Origin: Pseudomonadota bacterium
GTDB taxonomy: Bacteria > Pseudomonadota > Alphaproteobacteria > Rhizobiales > Afifellaceae
Direction of reading: 5' to 3'
Length of the DNA stretch: 5,207 nucleotides
Assembly (NCBI GenBank): GCA_023417735.1
Contig: JAEZEK010000040.1
Span: forward strand, 1-5,207
Part shown: in pieces, positions 1-5,207 of the stretch
Layout: every line of letters starts with the position of its first letter
How positions within the stretch are numbered: the stretch's first letter is position 1
Program-made: the position numbers and the translations under genes
Notes under the pieces: model-generated
Database searches by the model: none
Seen by the model: the letters and a program-made list of their open reading frames with translations, nothing else
What the model was told of the DNA's origin: nothing

Positions 1-695
1 GGGGCAAGCAGGACCGCGTGTTCGCGGGCGGCCACGAGGATCTCGACTGGACCATGTCGAACCTCTTCGACGCCATGGGCGCGATGTCTTCGAAATATAA
101 TGAGACGCCGGCGGTCGCATCGCGCGCCTATGACGAGGGCCGCGACGGCTTCGTCATCGCGGGCGGCGCGGGCGTCCTCGTGCTGGAGGAGCTCGAGCAC
201 GCGAAGGCGCGCGGCGCCCGCATCTACGGCGAGGTGGTCGGCTACGGCGCGACCTCGGACGGCTACGACATGGTCCAGCCCTCCGGCGAGGGCGCGTTGC
301 GCTGCATGAAGATGGCGCTTTCGACCGTCAAGCCGCGCATCGGCTACATCAACCCGCACGCGACCTCCACGCCGATCGGCGACCTGAAGGAGATCGAGGC
401 GATCCGCGCGGTGTTCGGTGCGGGCGAGGACTGCCCGCCGATCTCCGCGACGAAGTCGCTGACCGGCCACTCGCTCGGCGCAACCGGCGCGCAGGAGGCG
501 ATCTACTCGCTGCTGATGATGAAGAACGGCTTCATCTGCGAGAGCGCCAACATCGAGGAGCTCGACCCGCAGTTCGAGGACATGCCGATCGTCCGCAAGC
601 GGATCGACGACGTCGACATCGAATGCGTGCTGTCGAACTCGTTCGGGTTCGGCGGCACCAACGCCACGCTGGTCTTCCAGCGCTACGACGGCTGA
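1..695 (+). CDS. fabB: Beta-ketoacyl-ACP synthase I (FabB), 3' part only
   Basis: This is the C-terminal part of a condensing enzyme that joins malonyl-ACP to a growing acyl chain in cytoplasmic type II fatty acid synthesis; FabB is the form also needed for unsaturated chains. The reading frame is open from the window edge (first full codon at position 3), so the true start lies upstream. About 230 residues are present, against roughly 406 in E. coli FabB. Two histidines of the Cys-His-His triad are visible: the first in [11 protein letters not shown] (codon 357-359) and the second in [10 protein letters not shown] (codon 468-470), with the conserved lysine just before it (codon 453-455). The glycine-rich end [14 protein letters not shown] is the thiolase-fold signature. 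The active-site cysteine is outside the window. The stop codon lies 10 nt before fabI, which implies one transcript. FabF is the main alternative, but the wording of the motifs ([24 protein letters not shown]) fits FabB better. Confidence 0.95.
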   Translation, partial: GKQDRVFAGGHEDLDWTMSNLFDAMGAMSSKYNETPAVASRAYDEGRDGFVIAGGAGVLVLEELEHAKARGARIYGEVVGYGATSDGYDMVQPSGEGALRCMKMALSTVKPRIGYINPHATSTPIGDLKEIEAIRAVFGAGEDCPPISATKSLTGHSLGATGAQEAIYSLLMMKNGFICESANIEELDPQFEDMPIVRKRIDDVDIECVLSNSFGFGGTNATLVFQRYDG

Positions 696-705
696 AGGGA
701 GGCGC

Positions 706-1533
706 ATGACGGGGCTTCTGGAGGGCAAGCGGGGCCTCGTGATGGGCGTCGCGAACGATCACTCCATCGCTTGGGGGATCGCCAAGGCGGCTGCGGAACA
801 AGGCGCCGAGCTCGCCTTCACCTATCAAGGCGAAGGCTTCGGCCGCAGGGTGGCGCCGCTCGCGGCCTCGGTCGGCTCCAACCTCCTGCTGCCGTGCGAC
901 GTCGAGGATCGCGCCTCGCTGGAATCGGTGTTCGCCAGGCTCGGCGAGGCCTGGGGCGGGCTCGACTTCGTGGTCCACGCGATCGCCTACTCGAACAAGG
1001 CGGAGCTCAAGGGCCGCTACGCCGACACCACGCGCGAGAACTTCGCGCGCACCATGCTGATCTCGTGCTTCTCCTTCACCGAGGTGGCGAAGCTCGCCCA
1101 GCCGCTGATGCGGAAGGGCGGTGCGCTCCTGACGCTCACCTATGCCGGATCCGTGCGGGTGATGCCCAACTACAACGTGATGGGGGTCGCCAAGGCCGCG
1201 CTCGAGGCGTCCGTCCGGTACCTTGCCGCCGATTACGGCGAAACCGCCATCCGCGTGAACGCGATCTCGGCCGGCCCGGTCCGCACACTCGCAGGGGCCG
1301 GGATCTCGGATGCGCGGCTGATGTTCAACTACCAGCGGCAGAACTCGCCGCTCCGCCGGGCGATCACGATCGAGGACGTCGGGGGTGCGGCCGTCTATCT
1401 CGTGAGCGACCTCTCGCGGGCGGTGACGGGGGAAGTCCATTACGTGGATGCGGGCTACAACATCGTCTCCATGCCGCGGCTGGAGACGCTGAAGGCCCAC
1501 GACGACAAGGGCGCGCAAGAGGCCGCGGAATAG
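706..1533 (+). CDS. fabI: Enoyl-[acyl-carrier-protein] reductase, FabI type (NADH-dependent)
   Basis: FabI reduces trans-2-enoyl-ACP to acyl-ACP, the last step of each fatty acid elongation cycle, in the cytoplasm. The 275-residue protein is a short-chain dehydrogenase-fold enzyme. The nucleotide-binding loop is at residues 14-26 (GVANDHSIAWGIA). The catalytic set Tyr146, Tyr156 and Lys163 is present in LTYAG and PNYNVMGVAKA, at the same numbering as E. coli FabI. The family segment ISAGPVRTLA is at 187-196. The protein is slightly longer than the E. coli enzyme (262 residues) because of a short hydrophilic, acidic tail after about residue 262. The ATG is preceded by AAGGGAGG at 695-702, a strong but close Shine-Dalgarno sequence that starts at the last base of the fabB stop, so translation is probably coupled to fabB. 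Positions matching E. coli Gly93 and Phe203, where triclosan-resistance substitutions occur, are both alanine here (Ala94 and Ala203). Met159 is retained. Confidence 0.96.
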   Translation: MTGLLEGKRGLVMGVANDHSIAWGIAKAAAEQGAELAFTYQGEGFGRRVAPLAASVGSNLLLPCDVEDRASLESVFARLGEAWGGLDFVVHAIAYSNKAELKGRYADTTRENFARTMLISCFSFTEVAKLAQPLMRKGGALLTLTYAGSVRVMPNYNVMGVAKAALEASVRYLAADYGETAIRVNAISAGPVRTLAGAGISDARLMFNYQRQNSPLRRAITIEDVGGAAVYLVSDLSRAVTGEVHYVDAGYNIVSMPRLETLKAHDDKGAQEAAE

Positions 1534-1578
1534 GCGAGCTGCGCAACTCGCGGTCACTAAGAGAAATTTTACCGTGCC

Positions 1579-1582
1579 GGAG
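1579..1582 (+). promoter_or_regulatory. Ribosome binding site supporting the GTG start at 1588
   Basis: GGAG lies 5 nt upstream of the GTG at 1588-1590. The alternative ATG at 1618-1620 in the same frame has only a weak GGA at 1605-1607, 10 nt upstream. On ribosome-binding evidence the GTG start is favoured, adding ten residues before the membrane hairpin. Preference for ATG would argue the other way. Confidence 0.5.
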
Positions 1583-1587
1583 CGATC

Positions 1588-3087
1588 GTGCAGTCAATCT
1601 GCCCGGACGATACCGCCATGGCCGCACCGAACTTCCGCTTCACCGCCCTCGTCGCGCTCGCCGGCACGGCGGTGGCACTGGCCGGGCTCGTCGACGACCC
1701 CCGCTTCTCCACGCCGCTGCTCGCGCTCGCCGCGCTCGCCATCATCGCCCTTCTCGCGCGCGGCTTCCCCCGTCCGCTGAAGGGGATCGGCGTCGGCCGG
1801 ACGAGCGATCCGCTGACCGGCGTGATGGATCGCCGCGGATTCATCGAGACGCTGCGGCTCGCGACCGATCGGGCGAAGCGGGCCGACACCCAGATCGGCC
1901 TCCTCGTCCTCGACCTCGACCGGTTTCATGCCGTCAACGACACCTGGGGCCACGCAACCGGCGACGCCGTGCTCCGGGAGACCGTCGCCCGGATCAGGGC
2001 GGTCGCCGGAAGCCGGGCCGAGATCGCGCGGATTTCCGGCGACGAGTTCGCGCTCCTGCTCGAAGGGGACGCCAATCCGCGTTCGCTGAAGGAGCTCGCC
2101 CGCAACCTGTTCGAGGCCCTCGCGAGGCCGTACCAGGTGAACGCCTCGTCGATCTCGATCAGCGCCTGCGCGGGGATCGCCGTCTATCCCGTCAACGCCG
2201 AGGATGCAGACCACCTCTTCCGCGGCGCCGACCTCGCCCTCCACCGTGCGAAGCGGGAGGGGCGCAGCCGCGTGCGCGCCTTCGACACGGAGCTGCAGAC
2301 GCAGATGCGGCGCAGCACGGAGATGGAGCATGACCTCCGCAAGGCGCTGGAGAACGACGAGTTCGTGGTGTTCTACCAGCCGCAGATGGAGCTCGCCACC
2401 GGGGATCTGCGCGGCTACGAAGCGCTCGTCCGCTGGGACCGCCCCGGAACCGGCATCATCCCGCCGATGGAGTTCATTCCGGTCGCCGAGGCGACCGGGC
2501 TCATCCGCGAGCTCGGCGAACGCGTCCTCCGGCGCGCCTGCCACGACGCGACGACATGGCTCCATGCCGGCACGGTCGCGGTGAACTTCTCGCCGGCCCA
2601 GTTCCAGCACGGGCCCGTCGACGAGATGATCGCGAAGGTTCTGGACGAGAGCGGACTGGCCCCGGAGCGGCTGGAGATCGAGGTGTCCGAAAGCGTGTTC
2701 CTGCAGCAGTCGCCGGACACGATGGCCATGCTCGACAAGGTGAAGGCGCTCGGCGTGCGCATCGCGATGGACGATTTCGGCACCGGCTATTCGAGCCTCG
2801 CCTACCTGACCCGGTTCCCCTTCGACAAGATCAAGATCGACCGCAGCTTCGTCGCCCAGCTCTCGGAGGATCCCGGCGTGGCGACGATCATCGCCTCGAT
2901 CGTGGGGCTCGGCCGCTCCCTCAGCGTCGACATCACCGCGGAAGGCGTGGAGACCGAGGAGCAGGTGACGATGCTGAAGGCCGCGGGCTGCCGGATCGTG
3001 CAGGGCTTCCTCTTCGGGACGCCGCAGCGCGAGGTCGCGCCGGCCGGCGGCACGGCGGTCGTCCGGCCCGGGCAGGTCACAAGCTGA
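1588..3087 (+). CDS. Membrane-anchored GGDEF-EAL protein, probable cyclic-di-GMP phosphodiesterase
   Basis: A 499-residue cyclic-di-GMP turnover protein. Two hydrophobic helices (about residues 18-35 and 42-60) are separated by only six residues, so the N-terminus is a bare membrane hairpin with no room for a periplasmic sensor. The GGDEF domain (about 72-235) has DPLTG, DLDRFHAVND at 109-118, WGHATGD and RISGDEF at 148-154. The metal ligands Asp109 and Asp152 are present. The first motif glycine is serine, the usual lysine after DxDxF is His114, and the RxxD inhibitory site is absent (GSRA at 141-144). The EAL domain (about 243-485) is intact: Glu278 in the EAL motif, Asn333, Glu365, Glu368, Asp395-Asp396 in DDFGTGYSSL, Lys416, Glu452 and Gln472. 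By family rules it should hydrolyse cyclic-di-GMP to pGpG, while the GGDEF half may be weak or act only as a GTP sensor. The 54-nt gap after fabI permits read-through. The start could instead be ATG 1618. Confidence 0.93.
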   Translation: MQSICPDDTAMAAPNFRFTALVALAGTAVALAGLVDDPRFSTPLLALAALAIIALLARGFPRPLKGIGVGRTSDPLTGVMDRRGFIETLRLATDRAKRADTQIGLLVLDLDRFHAVNDTWGHATGDAVLRETVARIRAVAGSRAEIARISGDEFALLLEGDANPRSLKELARNLFEALARPYQVNASSISISACAGIAVYPVNAEDADHLFRGADLALHRAKREGRSRVRAFDTELQTQMRRSTEMEHDLRKALENDEFVVFYQPQMELATGDLRGYEALVRWDRPGTGIIPPMEFIPVAEATGLIRELGERVLRRACHDATTWLHAGTVAVNFSPAQFQHGPVDEMIAKVLDESGLAPERLEIEVSESVFLQQSPDTMAMLDKVKALGVRIAMDDFGTGYSSLAYLTRFPFDKIKIDRSFVAQLSEDPGVATIIASIVGLGRSLSVDITAEGVETEEQVTMLKAAGCRIVQGFLFGTPQREVAPAGGTAVVRPGQVTS

Positions 3088-3103
3088 ATCGTGGCTTCGG
3101 CTC

Positions 3104-3116
3104 CGTTTCCGAAACG
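3104..3116. repeat. Short inverted repeat, 6-nt arms around one base
   Basis: CGTTTC and GAAACG flank a single C, giving a perfect odd-length palindrome just after the stop of the upstream GGDEF-EAL gene. No T-run follows, so it does not read as an intrinsic terminator. The shape suits a dimeric regulator's operator, but a 13-nt palindrome can also arise by chance. Confidence 0.4.
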
Positions 3117-3134
3117 CGCGCAATTCTCATGACC

Positions 3135-3149
3135 GGCTTCACTGAAGCC
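3135..3149. repeat. Short inverted repeat, 7-nt arms around one base
   Basis: GGCTTCA and TGAAGCC flank a single C. The following bases are TAAAACCG, with no T-run, and the other strand has no T-run after the repeat either, so a Rho-independent terminator is not supported. Its centre is 32 nt (about three helical turns) from that of the repeat at 3104-3116, so two bound dimers would face the same side of the DNA. An operator upstream of the second GGDEF-EAL gene is an inference. Confidence 0.45.
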
Positions 3150-3175
3150 TAAAACCGCTCTGGTACGGAGGATGA

Positions 3176-3197
3176 GCCGGCACTCGGGGACGCCGGC
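3176..3197. repeat. Paired GCCGGC copies able to form a leader hairpin
   Basis: Two copies of the self-complementary hexamer GCCGGC (3176-3181 and 3192-3197) are separated by 10 nt. They could form a 6-bp GC stem with a 10-nt loop in the mRNA leader, ending 24 nt before the ATG at 3222. In DNA this rich in GC such a pairing is not rare, so a role in translation control is only possible. Confidence 0.3.
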
Positions 3198-3208
3198 GGG
3201 GACGCGAG

Positions 3209-3217
3209 AGGAAGGGG
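3209..3217 (+). promoter_or_regulatory. Ribosome binding site for the second GGDEF-EAL gene
   Basis: The purine run AGGAAGGGG ends 4 nt before the ATG at 3222; its AGGA core is 9 nt from the ATG. Reading back in frame from 3222, no ATG, GTG or TTG codon occurs before the in-frame TAA at 3150-3152, so this start is the earliest possible one and is well supported. Confidence 0.7.
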
Positions 3218-3221
3218 CAAC

Positions 3222-5180
3222 ATGCCCGGGCTTGGAAAGCGCCTGGTATTCTTCGCGGCCGTTCTGGCTTCGGCCGTGCTCGTCGTCGCCGTCGTGTTCA
3301 CGGTCGGGTTCGCTTCGCTCGAGCGCATGCTGGCCCGCGACGCGCTCCTGACGGCCCAGCTCTGGCACAAGTCCATCGCGTCCCAGTTCGAGCCGGCCGA
3401 CCCCGCGCCCGGTTTCCGCAGCCCCAATCTTCTCGACACGCTCCGGATCGCCGAGATCGACGCGGTCCTGAACCTGAGGGGCGACGGCCGCGCGGTGCCG
3501 CTCGGGCCGACGGCGCCCGAGTCGGTCGCGGATTTCCAGGCCGTCGCCGAACAGGCGCGGGCCGACGGCACCGAGCCGTCACCCGGTGCCCCCGCCGTCG
3601 CGCTCAGCGACGACGACATCAGCTGGCTGACGGAGCCGCGATACCGCACCTGGGTCGTCCTGCCGGACACCGGGTCCGGCGACCGCCTGGCGGTCCGCAT
3701 CCAGCAGAGCCGGGACGCCGCGCTCCTGCGGACCTCGTTCCAGCGCGAGCTGATCTACAGCGGCGGCGTGGCCGCCATCACCTTCTTCTCCTTCATGGCG
3801 GGCTTCACCTACCGCGCCCGCCAGCTGATGAAGGAGAACGAGGCGATCCGGTTCCTGACGCTGCACGACGAGCTCACCGGCCTTCCGAACCGCAAGAAGT
3901 TCGAGGCGTTCGGAATCAAGGCGCTCGCGCAGGACCGTGAGGCCGCAGCCATGACGGCGGTCTTCCTGCTGGACCTCGACGGGTTCAAGGCGATCAACGA
4001 CACGCTCGGGCACCCGATCGGGGACGGCCTGCTGAAGGCCGCCGCCAAGCGGCTCAAGGGATCGCTGCGCGAGGACGACCTTCTGGCCCGGCTCTCCGGC
4101 GACGAGTTCGCGGTGATCGTGCCGAAGGTGGCGCAGACGAGCCAGCTCGCGCCGATCGCGGAGCGCATCCTGAAGCTCCTGTCCGCGCCGTTCCGCATCG
4201 ACGGTCACGAGGTGCTGATCGGCTGCTCGATCGGGGTGGCGGTGGCGCCGGACAACGGGACCGACCTCGAGACCCTCATCCGCAATGCCGACTTCGCGCT
4301 CTACAGGGCGAAGAGCGAGGGCAAGCGGACCTGGCGCTTCTTCGACCCGAAGATGGCGGCCGATCTCGCGGCGCGGCGGATGCTGGAGGCGGGGCTGCGG
4401 GACGCGCTCGCGCGCGGCAGCTTCGAGATCGCCTACCAGCCGCAGGTCCGGCTCGCGACCGGTGCAATCGTCGGCTACGAGGCCATGCTGCGCTGGCGCC
4501 TGCCGGACGGCACGCTCGCGCCGGCTTCCAATTTCGTCTCCGTCGCCGAGGACACCGGGCTCGTCGTCCCGATCGGCGAATGGGTCATCGACCGCGTGGC
4601 GCAGGATTGCAGCCGGATGCTTCCGACGCGGCGGATCTCGATCAACCTTTCGGCCGCCCAGCTGAAGCGGGAGGGGATCGACCTGTTCCTGCGCGACCGG
4701 TTCGCCAGGCACGGCATCGCGCCGGGCCGCATCGACATCGAGGTCAATGAAGGCATCCTCGGGCGGAACGAGGCGATCTCGGTCGAGCGGCTGCGACGGA
4801 TCCGCGCCGCGGGCATGAAGATCGTCATGGAATCCTTCGGCGTCGGCACGCTCAGCCTCGGGCTGCTGTCGCGCTACCCCTTCGACAAGATCAAACTGGA
4901 CCGCTCGTTCCTCAACAACATGCGCGACGACCGGCAGAGCGCCGCCGTGCTCGCGGCGATCTGCGGGCTCTGCCGCTCGCTCGGAATGGAGGTCGCCGGC
5001 TCCGGCGTCGAGACGCGCGAGCAGTCGGAGATCCTGCTGGCGGCCGGGTGCTCGGAAGGACAGGGCTTCCATTTCGCGCGGCCGATGAGCATCGAGGAGC
5101 TGGTGGCGGCCGAAGCGGCGGAGCACGCCGGCACGGGCGTACCGAACCTGCGGGCGGTGGGGCGCGGCCCGGCTTGCTAA
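3222..5180 (+). CDS. Periplasmic-sensing GGDEF-EAL protein, probable diguanylate cyclase with degenerate EAL domain
   Basis: A 652-residue membrane protein. A positively charged start (Lys6, Arg7) precedes helix 1 (about 8-30). A periplasmic region of about 145 residues (31-176), which I do not recognise, comes next. Helix 2 (about 177-195) is followed by basic residues, placing the rest in the cytoplasm. The GGDEF domain (about 212-375) has LTGLPNR, DLDGFKAIND at 251-260, LGHPIGD and RLSGDEF at 290-296. The ligands Asp251 and Asp294, Lys256, Asn259 and Asp268 are all kept, and the RxxD inhibitory site is present as REDD (283-286). Only the first motif glycine is changed, to serine. The EAL domain (about 385-625) is eroded: EAL reads EAM (Glu420), the DD of DDFGTGYSSL reads Glu537-Ser538 in ESFGVGTLSL, and the glutamate of AEGVET is Ser594. 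Asn475, Glu507, Lys558 and Gln614 remain. I infer cyclic-di-GMP synthesis under periplasmic control, with no phosphodiesterase activity. A 134-nt spacer separates it from the upstream paralogue. Confidence 0.93.
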   Translation: MPGLGKRLVFFAAVLASAVLVVAVVFTVGFASLERMLARDALLTAQLWHKSIASQFEPADPAPGFRSPNLLDTLRIAEIDAVLNLRGDGRAVPLGPTAPESVADFQAVAEQARADGTEPSPGAPAVALSDDDISWLTEPRYRTWVVLPDTGSGDRLAVRIQQSRDAALLRTSFQRELIYSGGVAAITFFSFMAGFTYRARQLMKENEAIRFLTLHDELTGLPNRKKFEAFGIKALAQDREAAAMTAVFLLDLDGFKAINDTLGHPIGDGLLKAAAKRLKGSLREDDLLARLSGDEFAVIVPKVAQTSQLAPIAERILKLLSAPFRIDGHEVLIGCSIGVAVAPDNGTDLETLIRNADFALYRAKSEGKRTWRFFDPKMAADLAARRMLEAGLRDALARGSFEIAYQPQVRLATGAIVGYEAMLRWRLPDGTLAPASNFVSVAEDTGLVVPIGEWVIDRVAQDCSRMLPTRRISINLSAAQLKREGIDLFLRDRFARHGIAPGRIDIEVNEGILGRNEAISVERLRRIRAAGMKIVMESFGVGTLSLGLLSRYPFDKIKLDRSFLNNMRDDRQSAAVLAAICGLCRSLGMEVAGSGVETREQSEILLAAGCSEGQGFHFARPMSIEELVAAEAAEHAGTGVPNLRAVGRGPAC

Positions 5181-5207
5181 GCCCGCATTAGGGGAGCGCC
5201 CACAGGG

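Noticed and set aside
532..1557. Long open frame of 341 codons on the - strand, antisense to fabB and fabI
   Set aside because: It lies opposite two certain genes, its translation is rich in Arg, His and Asp without any domain, and such frames are expected opposite GC-rich coding DNA.
1534..1570. Possible terminator after fabI: GCGAG (1534-1538) pairing with CTCGC (1547-1551), TTTT at 1567-1570
   Set aside because: The stem is only 5 bp with an 8-nt loop, and the T-run lies 15 nt beyond the stem, too far for an intrinsic terminator.
771..2333. Open frame of 520 codons on the + strand crossing from fabI into the first GGDEF-EAL gene
   Set aside because: It runs out of frame across two well-supported genes and the gap between them, and gives an Arg/Ala-rich translation with no motif.
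1594..3123. Open frame of 509 codons on the - strand opposite the first GGDEF-EAL gene
   Set aside because: The + strand protein has complete, ordered domain motifs. The antisense translation is low-complexity and recognisable as a codon-bias shadow.
3167..3174. GGAGG directly followed by ATG, a possible start of a small upstream gene
   Set aside because: There is no spacer between the Shine-Dalgarno-like sequence and the ATG, and the frame runs out of phase into the next gene for about 60 codons with no recognisable protein.
4962..4973. CxxC pair (Cys581, Cys584) in the second protein as a metal or redox site
   Set aside because: It sits in a helix of the EAL domain with no partner motif, so it is more likely incidental.
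3579..5126. Open frame of 515 codons on the - strand opposite the second GGDEF-EAL gene
   Set aside because: Same cause as the antisense frame opposite the first paralogue; their similar lengths reflect the two related genes beneath them.
5181..5207. Tail after the last stop codon as terminator or start of a next gene
   Set aside because: Only 27 nt are visible, with no hairpin plus T-run and no start codon with a ribosome binding site.

Overview
The window is GC-rich and densely coding, with four genes all on the + strand. It looks like a segment of an alphaproteobacterial chromosome. The best clue is the fabB-fabI pair in the alphaproteobacterial style: FabB carries an [11 protein letters not shown] active-site loop, and FabI has a GPVRTLAGAGISDARLMF segment and a short acidic C-terminal tail. 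The order Hyphomicrobiales (Rhizobiales) is a reasonable guess, but the sequence does not settle genus or family.

Layout. Positions 1-695 hold the 3' part of fabB (beta-ketoacyl-ACP synthase I); its start and active-site cysteine lie upstream of the window. After 10 nt comes a complete fabI (enoyl-ACP reductase, 706-1533). These two form a fatty-acid elongation operon. After a 54-nt gap comes a membrane-anchored GGDEF-EAL protein (1588-3087). A 134-nt spacer containing three short inverted repeats follows. Then comes a second membrane GGDEF-EAL protein with a periplasmic domain of about 145 residues (3222-5180). The last 27 nt (5181-5207) contain nothing I can assign, and no gene-free stretch exceeds 300 nt.

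How the genes work together. FabB performs the condensation step and FabI the final reduction of the type II fatty acid synthesis cycle. The two GGDEF-EAL proteins look like a tandem duplicate: every landmark motif I compared sits at exactly the same spacing in both, and both have SGDEF instead of GGDEF. Their predicted activities have diverged in opposite directions. The first keeps every EAL catalytic residue but has lost the RxxD inhibitory site and one conserved GGDEF-domain lysine, so it is probably mainly a cyclic-di-GMP phosphodiesterase. The second keeps the GTP-binding residues and the RxxD site but has lost three EAL catalytic positions, so it is probably a diguanylate cyclase with a dead or binding-only EAL domain. 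This reciprocal degeneration in adjacent paralogues is the most interesting observation. Any functional link between fatty acid synthesis and cyclic-di-GMP rests on proximity alone.
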